A stretch of 52,179 nucleotides of DNA from Deltaproteobacteria bacterium (lineage in GTDB: Bacteria > Desulfobacterota > Syntrophia > Syntrophales > UBA2210), in assembly GCA_016933215.1 (NCBI GenBank), contig JAFGBH010000040.1, positions 1-52,179 on the forward strand, read 5' to 3'. Under the pieces are notes generated by a model, which saw only the letters and a list, made by a program, of their open reading frames with translations, made no database searches and had not been told where the DNA came from. Of this stretch, positions 16,938 through 25,887 are shown one piece after another. How positions within the stretch are numbered: the first letter of the stretch is position 1; every line of letters begins with the position of its first letter. Position numbers and translations under genes: made by a program.

Positions 16938-18854
16938 ATGGGGAAAATCATAGGTATTGACTTGGGAACGACAAATTCCTGTGTTGCTGTTATGGAAGGC
17001 AGTGATCCGGTCGTCATAACAAATCAGGAGGGGAACAGGACGACACCGTCGGTGATTGCCTTTACTGACAGCAACGAACGGTTAGTCGGCCAGGTCGCCA
17101 AGCGGCAGGCCGTCACCAACCCCGAAAACACCGTATACGCAATAAAGAGGCTCATAGGGAGGAGGTTTTCATCAGCCGAGGTAAAGCACGATGTCACCAT
17201 CAGTCCCTTCAAGATAACCGAGGCCTCAAACGGCGATGCACAGATATCCATAAAGGGGAAAAATTACAGCCCTGCCGAGATATCGTCGATGGTACTCGCA
17301 AAGATGAAGCAGACGGCGGAGGACTACCTGGGCGAAAAGGTAACCGATGCGGTTATTACGGTGCCTGCCTACTTCAATGATTCGCAGCGACAGGCCACGA
17401 AAGACGCGGGAAAGATTGCAGGACTGAATGTCCTCCGGATTATCAACGAGCCCACGGCGGCATCGCTTGCCTATGGTCTTGATAAGAAGAAGGATGAGAA
17501 GATCGCCGTCTTTGACCTGGGCGGGGGAACCTTTGATATCTCCATACTTGAGCTCGGCGATGGTGTTTTTGAGGTAAAATCCACAAACGGCAACACCCAT
17601 CTTGGTGGTGAAGACTTCGATCAGAACCTGATAGGCTATATTGCCGATGAATTTAAAAAGGACCAGGGCATTGATCTTCGAAGCGACAAGATGGCCCTTC
17701 AGAGAATTAAGGAAGCGGCGGAAAAGGCGAAGATGGAGCTTTCCACATCGATGGAAACCGATATCAATCTGCCCTTTATCACGGCTGACGCCTCGGGACC
17801 AAAGCATCTGAACATGAAACTTACCAGGGCAAAACTCGAGATGCTCGTCGAGGACCTTATCGCAAAACTCGAAGCCCCGTGCAGAACCGCACTCAAGGAT
17901 GCAGGTCTTTCACAGAAAGATATCAATGAGGTCATTCTTGTTGGGGGCATGACCCGGATGCCGCGTGTGCAGGAAAAGGTAAAGGAAATCTTCGGAAAAG
18001 AACCTAACAGGGGCGTAAATCCCGACGAGGTGGTTGCGATCGGTGCGGCAATTCAGGCAGGTGTCCTAGCCGGTGACGTGAAAGACGTGCTCCTTCTGGA
18101 TGTAACCCCTCTTTCACTGGGCATCGAAACGCTGGGCGGCGTCATGACGACACTCATTGAGAAGAATACGACGATACCCACGAAGAAAAGCCAGATATTC
18201 TCGACGGCGGCGGACAATCAGCCGGCGGTCAGCATCCACGTGCTTCAGGGAGAGCGTCCCATGGCTGCGGATAACAGAACCCTCGGCAGGTTTGAACTCA
18301 CGGGAATTCCTCCGGCACCCCGAGGCCTTCCCCAGATCGAAGTCGCCTTTGATATCGACGCAAACGGTATTGTGCACGTTTCGGCCAAGGATCTCGGCAC
18401 GGGTAAGGAACAGAGTATCAAGATCACCTCTTCAAGCGGCCTTTCAGAGGAAGAGATAGACAAGCTTGTCAAGGATGCCGAGGCACACGCAGAGGAAGAC
18501 AAGAAGAAGAAGGCGTTGATCGAGGCACGAAATCAGGCCGATACCCTCGTTTACAGCGTCGAGAAGAACCTCAAAGAGATGGGCGATCAGATAGATGCCA
18601 CCGAGAAATCGAATATAGAAACATCACTCGAAAAGGTCAAAAAGGCCATGGAAGGTGACGATCTCGAGGCGATCAAGTCTGCCCAGGAGGAACTTACCAC
18701 AGCATCCCACAAACTGGCTGAGGCAATGTATGCGAAGGCAACAGCAAAAGAAGGGGGTGCCGGAGCAGAAGCGGGTGCAGCCGAAGGAGGACAGGCGGGG
18801 GCTCCCGATGATGATGTGGTAGACGCAGATTTCGAAGAGGTCAATAAAGAGTAA
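16938..18854 (+). CDS. dnaK: Chaperone DnaK (Hsp70)
   Basis: This is the ATP-dependent Hsp70 chaperone, full length at 638 aa. The nucleotide-binding domain begins [19 protein letters not shown], includes [15 protein letters not shown] and the [14 protein letters not shown] signature, and ends near [14 protein letters not shown]. The linker [13 protein letters not shown] follows, then the substrate-binding domain with helical lid, and the conserved tail [12 protein letters not shown]. It has an excellent ribosome site (AAGGAGG) and a strong terminator behind it, so grpE-dnaK end the transcript. dnaJ is not in this cluster. Confidence 0.98.
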   Translation: MGKIIGIDLGTTNSCVAVMEGSDPVVITNQEGNRTTPSVIAFTDSNERLVGQVAKRQAVTNPENTVYAIKRLIGRRFSSAEVKHDVTISPFKITEASNGDAQISIKGKNYSPAEISSMVLAKMKQTAEDYLGEKVTDAVITVPAYFNDSQRQATKDAGKIAGLNVLRIINEPTAASLAYGLDKKKDEKIAVFDLGGGTFDISILELGDGVFEVKSTNGNTHLGGEDFDQNLIGYIADEFKKDQGIDLRSDKMALQRIKEAAEKAKMELSTSMETDINLPFITADASGPKHLNMKLTRAKLEMLVEDLIAKLEAPCRTALKDAGLSQKDINEVILVGGMTRMPRVQEKVKEIFGKEPNRGVNPDEVVAIGAAIQAGVLAGDVKDVLLLDVTPLSLGIETLGGVMTTLIEKNTTIPTKKSQIFSTAADNQPAVSIHVLQGERPMAADNRTLGRFELTGIPPAPRGLPQIEVAFDIDANGIVHVSAKDLGTGKEQSIKITSSSGLSEEEIDKLVKDAEAHAEEDKKKKALIEARNQADTLVYSVEKNLKEMGDQIDATEKSNIETSLEKVKKAMEGDDLEAIKSAQEELTTASHKLAEAMYAKATAKEGGAGAEAGAAEGGQAGAPDDDVVDADFEEVNKE

Positions 18855-18877
18855 AAACGAAACAATTTCAATTTTTT

Positions 18878-18918
18878 AAGGGGACAGCCAGCATAGATGG
18901 CATGTCCCCTTTTTTTTT
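18878..18918 (+). terminator. Rho-independent terminator of grpE-dnaK
   Basis: An 8-9 bp stem AGGGGACA (18879-18886) / TGTCCCCT (18903-18910) with a 16-nt loop is followed by a run of nine T. Confidence 0.9.
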
Positions 18919-18982
18919 GAATTGACGGTTCCCGAAGTAAGGCTCCGGGAAGATGTATTCAGCACTTACTCACTTCAGGACC

Positions 18983-20872
18983 CTACTTTTTCTTCTGTGG
19001 TAACGAACCTTCTTCCTCCGTAAAGGGCATGGTAAGCTCGTATACGCCTCTCTGGACAAATGCATGGGTGCGATAGGCCGATTTTTCAAAGATCCTAAGC
19101 ATCGGCTTGTTGTCGGCAATAATATCGGCCTTGAAACCTTCGATGCCCCGCTTTTTGGCTATCCTGATCAGCTTTTCAAAAAGATAGGTCCCGACTCCCG
19201 TTCCCTGAAGCGTTTCATCAACGACGAAGGCTACATCCGCATGAGGAGTATCCTTGTAACGCGTGTATCTCCCCTCGGCAATGACGCGCTCCGCCCCCGC
19301 TTCCTCAATAAGCCCCACGATCGACATGACCCTCTTGTAGTCGACATTCACATATTCCTGCATCTTCATGTGGGGCATCATCTTGATGGGACTGAAGTAT
19401 CGGTAATAGATACTCTTGTCCGAAAACCGGTAGAAAAGCCTTCGCATGTCATCTTCGTCGGAGGGTTTTATGGCACGGAATCGAATGGTAATGTTATTCC
19501 GAAATGTATGGGTGTTTGCCACATCATCGGGATAAAGATGTCCCGATTCCGCCATATAGATCTGATCTGGATAGAGGATATTGGATTTCTTTGCCCTCTG
19601 AACCAGATCGTTTCTGTCATCGGGATGCGCAATATCGATCAGGGCGAGGGCACGCTCACGCATGGTTCGCCCCCTGAGTGACGCGAGGCCGAATTCCGTC
19701 ACAATCAAGTCCAGGGACTCCATATTGGTTAACTGGCCGGGAAAATCCTTCACGGAAAGCACGATATTCGATTCACCCTTCAGGTTGCGGCTCGGAAGGG
19801 CAAAAATCGATCGTCCCCCCTTGGAAAGCTCCACTCCCGAATAGATCTCCTGCACCTCGTTAGGATCGAGGGTGACATTACCTTTTCCGAACTGCAGTGC
19901 GATGCCGCCACTCAGGTCCACCTTTCGCGCCGGGAGTATTTTTATAAACTTTTCGTTTTCCCCTATAACCCTCGGGTTGGTGACCACCTCTATCCCCTGA
20001 AACTCGATCAGGGGATTCCTGTCCAGCCATTCAAAGAGCTCCTGCGTCCCCTGTGCATAGGAGGTAACGCTCTTATTCCTGAATATCCGCTTGTTTTTGT
20101 TCGTCACGGCACCACTTTTTATCAGATCCATAAGGGCATCGGTCATCATAAGAGAGTGAACACCCAGATCTTTCTTGTGCGCAAGATACTTCAGAAGGGC
20201 CTCAAAGAGGGGTCCGATGGAAAAAGAGATACAACTGCCATCCTCAATCACCGACGCTATGTTCGACGCCAACCGCTCATGAACATCCGCCGCAGGCAAG
20301 CGGGGAAAGTAGATCGGTTTTTCCGTGGAGCGGACAAGATAGTCAAAATCGTTGACATGTAAAAAAGTGTCACCCATTGTAAAGGGGGTATCGTTGTTGA
20401 TTTCCCCCACCACAAGGGAGGCCCGTTCCATGGCGCGCCTCGCCATATCCACCGCCACACCGAGACTGCAGAATCCGTTTTTATCGGGGGGAGTAATCTG
20501 TACGAAGGCCACATCGACCTCTATGATACCGGCACTCACCAGTAAAGGAATCTTGGAAAAGTAACTCGGAATAAAATCTATTCTCCCTGCTTCGATGGCC
20601 TCGCTTGCCAGCCACCCGGAGAAGAAGGTCTTGAGCCTGTATTTATAGGAGTGCTCCTTGTCAACGGGGAGGGCGTCGCCGAGGCTCAGAAGTTGAATAA
20701 ATTCAAGATCCCTCAGATTTGTATCATCGGATTCAATGATATGTTTAATCAGCGTTCGAGGTTCCGCTGCACCGGTCCCCAGAAATATCTTCATTCCCGG
20801 TTTGAGCTTTTTGATTATCTTTTCAGGGGTAACAATCCTGCTTTCCCAACTTGCCACATTATAATCCTTCAT
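18983..20872 (-). CDS. Acetyl-CoA hydrolase/CoA-transferase-like domain fused to GNAT acetyltransferase
   Basis: This is a 629-aa two-part protein. Residues 1-450 follow the acetyl-CoA hydrolase/4-hydroxybutyrate CoA-transferase fold: KKLKPGMKIFLGTGAAEPRT, FVQITPPDKNGFCSLGVAVD, then LAHKKDLGVHSLMMTDALMD and the C-terminal lobe KGGRSIFALPS. Residues about 463-610 form a GNAT domain with the acetyl-CoA loop VDETLQGTGVGTYLFEKL. In family I CoA-transferases of this group the segment usually reads LGxHSEMFSDG, whose Glu forms the glutamyl-CoA thioester. Here that residue is Leu241, read from a CTT codon. The transferase part may therefore bind acyl-CoA without classical CoA transfer, while the GNAT part acetylates an unknown target. 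This domain fusion occurs as a named bifunctional family in anaerobic Proteobacteria. Confidence 0.88.
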   Translation of the reverse strand: MKDYNVASWESRIVTPEKIIKKLKPGMKIFLGTGAAEPRTLIKHIIESDDTNLRDLEFIQLLSLGDALPVDKEHSYKYRLKTFFSGWLASEAIEAGRIDFIPSYFSKIPLLVSAGIIEVDVAFVQITPPDKNGFCSLGVAVDMARRAMERASLVVGEINNDTPFTMGDTFLHVNDFDYLVRSTEKPIYFPRLPAADVHERLASNIASVIEDGSCISFSIGPLFEALLKYLAHKKDLGVHSLMMTDALMDLIKSGAVTNKNKRIFRNKSVTSYAQGTQELFEWLDRNPLIEFQGIEVVTNPRVIGENEKFIKILPARKVDLSGGIALQFGKGNVTLDPNEVQEIYSGVELSKGGRSIFALPSRNLKGESNIVLSVKDFPGQLTNMESLDLIVTEFGLASLRGRTMRERALALIDIAHPDDRNDLVQRAKKSNILYPDQIYMAESGHLYPDDVANTHTFRNNITIRFRAIKPSDEDDMRRLFYRFSDKSIYYRYFSPIKMMPHMKMQEYVNVDYKRVMSIVGLIEEAGAERVIAEGRYTRYKDTPHADVAFVVDETLQGTGVGTYLFEKLIRIAKKRGIEGFKADIIADNKPMLRIFEKSAYRTHAFVQRGVYELTMPFTEEEGSLPQKKK

Positions 20873-20914
20873 AATAAATTCAATTTCCTTTGAATATTAA
20901 ACTCGCGCCGAGTC

Positions 20915-20941
20915 ATTATTCCAAAAAAACCCTTTTGTCAA
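20915..20941 (-). promoter_or_regulatory. Possible promoter of the CoA-transferase/GNAT gene
   Basis: On the minus strand TTGACA (20941-20936) is followed after 15 bases by AATAAT (20920-20915). The rest of the 264-bp divergent gap to the PLD gene holds no gene and no clear hairpin. Confidence 0.45.
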
Positions 20942-21136
20942 CGAAAAGGGCTCGATCTGCAGAAGTTATCCCGCTGGCATGTCAAAGGGGACTACATCTA
21001 CTGATCTAATAAAATGGGTGCCGCGCTCGAAAGATCTTCTCACCTATGGTATGTAGTGGTACTCTAATTTTTTATATCGACTTCCTATTGCAAATTATGT
21101 AGCATGAGGCGCATATACTATTTCGGTTAGAAAATC

Positions 21137-21724
21137 ATGAATAGAGGCTTTGCCAAGACCTTCATTATATCGATTCTTTTCGTCTTCACCTCTCTTGGTA
21201 TCTCTTTTCCGCCTTCGACCGCCTCATCCTCATCACCCTCCCGGGAATTTGAGACGAATATCTGCCGAGGGCGCCTTCTCGCCGACGATGAGTATTTCAA
21301 GGTCATCAAAGAGGCTCTCGAGGGGGCACAAAGCGAGATCGTAATGTCCTGCTTTCTTTTCAAGACAAATGGATACACGAGCAGTTACCCCGACATACTA
21401 CTCAGTCGTCTGATTGCGGCAGTCAAAAGGGGTGTGAGGGTGAAAATAATACTCGAACGTGATACAAATCCGAACTCAATGATAAATAGGAATAACAGGG
21501 AAACGGCAGAGAGGTTGCGAAGGGGAGGTATCGAGGTGATCTTCGACTCCCCGAAGACCACAACCCATACCAAAGTGGCAGTAATAGACAGAAGATACGT
21601 GTTCCTCGGAAGTCATAACCTGACAAGTTCTGCCTTGAAATATAACCATGAGCTTTCATTCGTGATCGATTCGCATGAGATGGCCAGAGAGGCCCTGGAT
21701 TACGTTAATGAACTGGGCAGATAA
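21137..21724 (+). CDS. Secreted phospholipase D-like nuclease (single HKD motif)
   Basis: The 195-aa protein starts with a hydrophobic export segment (FIISILFVFTSLGISF) followed by a small-residue and serine-rich stretch, so it is exported or tethered to the membrane. The mature part is one PLD domain. The catalytic motif is H144, K146 and D151 in HTKVAVIDRRYVFLGSHN, followed by the conserved GSxN. A single HKD motif and small size match Nuc-type endonucleases and mitochondrial-PLD-like proteins that work as homodimers. DNA or phosphodiester hydrolysis in the periplasm is likely; the true substrate is unknown. It is probably cotranscribed with the lipoprotein and surE genes that follow. Confidence 0.85.
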   Translation: MNRGFAKTFIISILFVFTSLGISFPPSTASSSSPSREFETNICRGRLLADDEYFKVIKEALEGAQSEIVMSCFLFKTNGYTSSYPDILLSRLIAAVKRGVRVKIILERDTNPNSMINRNNRETAERLRRGGIEVIFDSPKTTTHTKVAVIDRRYVFLGSHNLTSSALKYNHELSFVIDSHEMAREALDYVNELGR

Positions 21725-21740
21725 GAGGACAAATGAGACC

Positions 21741-23651
21741 ATGATTCGATTGCAGAAGATAGTATTTACCGCCTTTATCGCCCTCGTCTTGATCTTGGAA
21801 GGCTGTGCCGGGATATACATGAAGAGGGAAGAAATCTTACAGATCCTGCCCGACGAGATACCCCGCGAAGTCAGTCTCACCTTCAGAAACGCAGAAGAGG
21901 CATTTAAGGGAGGCCAAAACGACCGGGCATTGACCCTCTTTGGAGAGATCCTGGAAAGAGTGCCCCAGGGAAAGGTGGCCTCCTGGGCACATCTGAGACG
22001 GGGAGAACTATTACTGAGAGATGAACGATACAGGGAGTCCTTGGAAGAACTTCACGCTGTCCCGGAGAGGTTCCGGGGAGATCCCCTTTATTACGAAGCA
22101 CAGTACACGATTGCCGCCTCCTATCACGGCCTCGTGATGTACGACAAATCGGAGGAGATCATCAAGAGACTCGCGAAGGAGGACATATCTTCACGTCTCA
22201 GGGCACAGATATTTTCTCTTTATGGTGACAATCTGGCAGTCAGGGGAAAGAATTATGACGCACTCCTTTTCTATCTAAAATCGCTCCGTGAGGGTCCCGG
22301 GAAAGATCGTGAATCATCGGTAAAAAAGCGGATAGAGACTATCATAGAGGACCGCCTCACCCTCGATGAGCTTGAGGATGCGGCAAAGATGTCCCGAATA
22401 CGATACCCCTCGGGATACATCCTCTACAGACTGGCACGAATCCAGTACGAAAGGGGAAACTTTGAAGAGTCCGCAAGCAGCCTCAATAAATTTCTCCTCT
22501 ATCACTTCGGACACCCCCTCGCCGAACGGGGGAGAGACCTTCGACAGAGAATATCGGAGATAGGAACAACCGACCGTTATGCCATCGGGTGCATCCTCCC
22601 TCTCACTGGAAGATATTCCGTTTACGGCGAGCGGGCACTGGATGCAATCATCCTTGCCGTCGGCGTTTTCGATTCCCGGGGCGAAATCCCTGTCAAGCTT
22701 ATAATCGAAGACTCCAAAAGTGATCCTATCGCTGCCCGGAAGGCAGTCGAAAAGCTCGCCAAGGAAGACAATGTGATAGGTATAGTAGGTCCCCTCGGGA
22801 GTACCACGTCCATTGAGGCTGCGAAAGAGGCACAGAGAATCGGCATCCCGATCCTCACGCTGACCCAGAAAGAGGGTATCACCGAAACAGGTGATTACGT
22901 GTTCCGCAATTTTCTGACCAGCACGATGCAGATAAAGTCGCTGGTCAAATACACCTTCGAAAACCTGGGGCTCACAAGCTTTGCTATTCTTTATCCCGAC
23001 GACAGTTACGGCACCGAAATGATGAATCTTTTCTGGGACGAGGTTGTAAACTACGGCGGAGAGATCAGGGGCGTCGAATTCTACGACACCGCACAGACAG
23101 ACTTTGGTAAGGAGATTAAGTCGATCGTGCATCTCGATTCCCAGGAAACTGAGGAGAATTCGGAAGAGGCGGAACCCTTTATCGACTTCGACGCTCTCTT
23201 TATTCCCGATTCAGCCTCACGAATTCTGATGATCGCACCCCAGCTGGCCTTCTATGACGTCACGAATATTCAGCTTCTCGGAACGAGCAGATGGAACTCT
23301 CCCGAGCTCCTTGACATCGACAGCAAGAACATCGAGGGGGCCATATTTACGGACGGTTTCTTTCTGGAAAGCGATTCACCATTGGTGAGGGAGTTTATCG
23401 ACCGTTTTTATACTGCCCTGGGGCGGGAGCCCGGCAACCTCGAGGCCCTTGCCTACGACGCCGCCCGCATTATTGTTACCGTAATGACTGAAATGCATAC
23501 CGAGGTCAGGGGTGATCTCAGGGACAACCTCCTCTTACTTGAGGATTATCCGGGCATAACGGGAATAACCTCCTTTTCCGAAACGGGTGATGCGGAAAAA
23601 ACTTTGTATATACTCATGGTGAGCGACAACGAAATTGAGCAGATACAATAA
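21741..23651 (+). CDS. LpoA-like lipoprotein: TPR region plus periplasmic-binding (LivJ-type) domain
   Basis: The 636-aa lipoprotein has a signal peptide ending in a lipobox-like LILEGC (Cys near residue 22), so it should be lipid-anchored facing the periplasm. Residues 40-280 are helical TPR-like repeats (RALTLFGEILERVPQGKV and similar). From about 290 on there is a leucine-binding-protein-like domain (IGCILPLTGRYSVYGERALD, IVGPLGSTTSIEAA, FAILYPDDSYGTEMMNLF). That order matches LpoA-type penicillin-binding-protein activators and the receptor-like proteins of many Desulfobacterota. I chose ATG at 21741, which follows GAGGAC and gives a proper lipoprotein signal; an upstream start would overlap the PLD gene. 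Whether it activates a PBP or senses a ligand cannot be told. Confidence 0.82.
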   Translation: MIRLQKIVFTAFIALVLILEGCAGIYMKREEILQILPDEIPREVSLTFRNAEEAFKGGQNDRALTLFGEILERVPQGKVASWAHLRRGELLLRDERYRESLEELHAVPERFRGDPLYYEAQYTIAASYHGLVMYDKSEEIIKRLAKEDISSRLRAQIFSLYGDNLAVRGKNYDALLFYLKSLREGPGKDRESSVKKRIETIIEDRLTLDELEDAAKMSRIRYPSGYILYRLARIQYERGNFEESASSLNKFLLYHFGHPLAERGRDLRQRISEIGTTDRYAIGCILPLTGRYSVYGERALDAIILAVGVFDSRGEIPVKLIIEDSKSDPIAARKAVEKLAKEDNVIGIVGPLGSTTSIEAAKEAQRIGIPILTLTQKEGITETGDYVFRNFLTSTMQIKSLVKYTFENLGLTSFAILYPDDSYGTEMMNLFWDEVVNYGGEIRGVEFYDTAQTDFGKEIKSIVHLDSQETEENSEEAEPFIDFDALFIPDSASRILMIAPQLAFYDVTNIQLLGTSRWNSPELLDIDSKNIEGAIFTDGFFLESDSPLVREFIDRFYTALGREPGNLEALAYDAARIIVTVMTEMHTEVRGDLRDNLLLLEDYPGITGITSFSETGDAEKTLYILMVSDNEIEQIQ

Positions 23652-23666
23652 GGGGGGGGAAGGCCG

Positions 23667-24437
23667 ATGAGATTTCTCCTTACCAACGATGACGGAATAT
23701 ATGCCGAGGGTCTGCGGGCGCTTCAAAGGGAGCTCTCACAGGTGGCGGAGTGTCTGATAGTGGCACCGGAGACTGAACAGAGCGCTGTTGGCCACGCCAT
23801 TACTCTTTCACAACCATTGATGGTTCGCAGGGTGAAACGGGAGGGGCATTTCTGGGGATACGGAGTCAAAGGAACCCCGGCAGACTGCGTCAAGCTCGGT
23901 GTCAAGGAGCTTTCGGAAAAACCCTTTGACCTTGTGGTATCGGGAATCAACCGGGGTGCCAACGTGGGTATCAACGTCATCTATTCCGGAACGGTATCGG
24001 CCGCCACAGAGGGAACCATACTCGGGATCCCCTCCATTGCGGTTTCGCTCGACGACCTGACGGAGGAAGCTGATTTTTCATTTGCGGCCCGCTTCGCGAA
24101 AAAGATCGCCCTTTTTATAGCGAAAAGTAACCACACCCGGGGAATGACCCTGAATGTTAACATCCCCGCCATTCCGGAAAAGGAGATACAGGGGATTGCC
24201 GTTACGGAGCAGGGAACTGCCCGTCTTATGGAAGATTTTGAAAAGAGGGTGGACCCGAGGGAAAATACTTACTACTGGCTTGCCGGAGAAACATTACTTC
24301 CCAATATGGAAAAGGAAAACTCCGATGCCACGGCCCTGAAGAAGGGCTTCATATCCGTCACACCGATTCACTACGACCTGACGCGATACGAATCGATGAC
24401 CTATCTGGAGACAACTGCGAAGAAATTATTTCCCTAA
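23667..24437 (+). CDS. surE: 5'/3'-nucleotidase SurE
   Basis: SurE dephosphorylates nucleoside monophosphates and supports survival in stationary phase. At 256 aa it is full length. Metal ligands D8 and D9 are seen in LLTNDDGIYAEGL; the serine and asparagine ligands are in EQSAVGHAITL and SGINRGANVG. VIYSGTVSAATEGTILGIPSIAVS is the usual family core. A poly-G/AAGG region gives the ribosome site. Its stop overlaps by 4 bases the stop of the minus-strand USP gene. Confidence 0.96.
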   Translation: MRFLLTNDDGIYAEGLRALQRELSQVAECLIVAPETEQSAVGHAITLSQPLMVRRVKREGHFWGYGVKGTPADCVKLGVKELSEKPFDLVVSGINRGANVGINVIYSGTVSAATEGTILGIPSIAVSLDDLTEEADFSFAARFAKKIALFIAKSNHTRGMTLNVNIPAIPEKEIQGIAVTEQGTARLMEDFEKRVDPRENTYYWLAGETLLPNMEKENSDATALKKGFISVTPIHYDLTRYESMTYLETTAKKLFP

Positions 24438-25276
24438 CGTATCAATAATACGGGTATCTCGCTTTTTCTTATCACGTATGACGTGGTGCTCCCGAGTATA
24501 AATTTCCGTATTCTGCTGTGCCCGTATGCACCCATCACAAGGAGATCCACCACACCTTCGCCGGAAAACCGGACGATTTCCTGCTCCTCCTTTCCGCTCC
24601 GTATCTCAAGGGACATTACAACATCATAGGGATCGAGAAATGTTTCGATTTTTTCGCCCAGGATTTGGGCCTGTTCATCATCACCGGTAATAATCAGAAC
24701 CGTGAGTGTCGATTCCAGGGTTACCGAGAGCTCCGCCGCAATTGTCAGCGCCCGTTCCGCATGAGGGCCTCCGTCATAGGCCAGCCCCACTTTTCTGATC
24801 TCCTTAAACTCAAGGGGGGTAACGAGGACGGGTTTCCCCGTCTTACGAACCACGGATTCCGATGTTGAGCCGAGAAGGCCCCCGTCGGTGAGGGAATAGT
24901 GCTCCCCCCTCTGGGCCAGGATAATGCAGTCGGCCTCCTCTCCCTCTTCAATGATCATCTCATCCACGATACCCCGCATCTTTTTCAGTTCCGGATCAAT
25001 TCCTTCCTTCTTGCAACGCTCATCAAAAGCTCCCAGGATCAAGTCTGCCCTCTCCTCCATACCCTTTTCTATAAAGGGGTAAATCTCCCTCGTCGATGAA
25101 AGACCCATGAATCCGGAGATATCGTCGAAGAGCGGGTCCTGAATTATCTTGAGATCCATGATAAAAAGGCCCGTAAGCTTGGCACCCAGCTTACGGGCGA
25201 GATAGATTCCATAGTCCTGCGCTGTTCTGCTGTAATCTGAACCGTCTGTGGGAATCAGAATGTTTTTAACTCTCAT
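24434..25276 (-). CDS. Tandem universal stress protein (two UspA domains)
   Basis: The 280-aa cytosolic protein contains two UspA folds. The first begins NILIPTDGSDYSRTAQDYG and contains LGSTSESVVRKTGKPVLVTP. The second begins near KVGLAYDGGPHAERAL and ends GAYGHSRIRKFILGSTTSYV, carrying the G-2x-G-9x-G-S/T nucleotide-binding signature. The first domain has a looser version of this loop, so only the second may bind ATP. I chose ATG at 25276; an in-frame GTG at 25285 adds three residues and neither has a good ribosome site. Role: stress or growth-arrest response, by family. Confidence 0.92.
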   Translation of the reverse strand: MRVKNILIPTDGSDYSRTAQDYGIYLARKLGAKLTGLFIMDLKIIQDPLFDDISGFMGLSSTREIYPFIEKGMEERADLILGAFDERCKKEGIDPELKKMRGIVDEMIIEEGEEADCIILAQRGEHYSLTDGGLLGSTSESVVRKTGKPVLVTPLEFKEIRKVGLAYDGGPHAERALTIAAELSVTLESTLTVLIITGDDEQAQILGEKIETFLDPYDVVMSLEIRSGKEEQEIVRFSGEGVVDLLVMGAYGHSRIRKFILGSTTSYVIRKSEIPVLLIR

Positions 25277-25356
25277 GGCTACCACACTTTAAAAACGAGC
25301 AAAGGAAAAGCGATTCGTCGTTCCGTTAAAGTGATGGATATGGAGTACGATCGAAA

Positions 25357-25386
25357 GTGAAGCTTCCCGCCGGCAGGGCGGGGCTT
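25357..25386. repeat. REP-like palindrome downstream of the cupin gene
   Basis: GTGAAGCTTCCCGCC ... GGCGGGGCTT forms a hairpin (AAGC/GCTT and CCCGCC/GGCGGG, 5-nt loop). The TGAAGCT-CCCGC start resembles the repeats at 25769 and 52041. On the minus strand it could also terminate the cupin transcript. Confidence 0.5.
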
Positions 25387-25416
25387 GCTGGTGCGCCCCC
25401 GGTCAATGTATCTTTT

Positions 25417-25752
25417 TTATTCAGCTCCCTTAGGGATGAGGCATATAAAACGAAAGGTGTCCTCTCCTTTGTTGGTCAGACAATGTTTTTCATGGGGAGG
25501 TATCAGGACAGCATCTCCTTCCCGAACCGGTGTTTCTTCCTCGGCAGCGTTTTTAACCATCGCCTTTCCCTTCAGGACAAATATCTCATGCTCCCAGTAA
25601 TGATCATGAAAGGGGCTCGATTTACCCGGATCAAGATCAAATATCCTCATAATAAAATTGGGAGCACCCTCCTTGTCTCCGATAATCACCCTCTTTTTAA
25701 CCCCTTCCATTAATTCCAGGGCTTCAACATCTTCATAATTTTGTATTATCAC
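25417..25752 (-). CDS. Small cupin-domain protein
   Basis: The 111-aa protein is one cupin beta-barrel. Motif 1 is PFHDHYWEHEIFVLKGKA (metal-ligand His residues and Glu) and motif 2 is PPHEKHCLTN with a further His, so a metal site is probably complete. Such single cupins serve as sugar or aromatic binding proteins, isomerases or dioxygenases; nothing here decides which. It starts with GTG, 9 bases after GGAGG. The gene is flanked on both sides by REP-like palindromes, which is unusual in this window. Confidence 0.88.
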   Translation of the reverse strand: MIIQNYEDVEALELMEGVKKRVIIGDKEGAPNFIMRIFDLDPGKSSPFHDHYWEHEIFVLKGKAMVKNAAEEETPVREGDAVLIPPHEKHCLTNKGEDTFRFICLIPKGAE

Positions 25753-25768
25753 TTCTCAACTCCTCCAT

Positions 25769-25840
25769 ATTGAAGCTCCCCGCACAATCCCCTATAAACG
25801 GGATCTCTTCTTTTGCTCCGAAAAGTTGCGGGAAATGCTC
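25769..25840. repeat. Degenerate REP-like element upstream of the cupin gene
   Basis: The left arm ATTGAAGCTCCCCGCACAA matches the start of the element at 52041 with one base missing, and the right arm AAGTTGCGGGAAAT matches its AAGTTGCGGGGAAT. About 35 extra bases, themselves able to form TCCC/GGGA, separate the arms. It looks like an old copy with an insertion in the loop. Confidence 0.55.
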
Positions 25841-25887
25841 GCTTCCCAGTAGAACGGCACGTGGCAAAAAGACCTGCTAAATACGGT

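Noticed and set aside
25357-25840. CRISPR-like repeats
   Set aside because: The palindromes are few, degenerate and not regularly spaced, and there are no cas genes.
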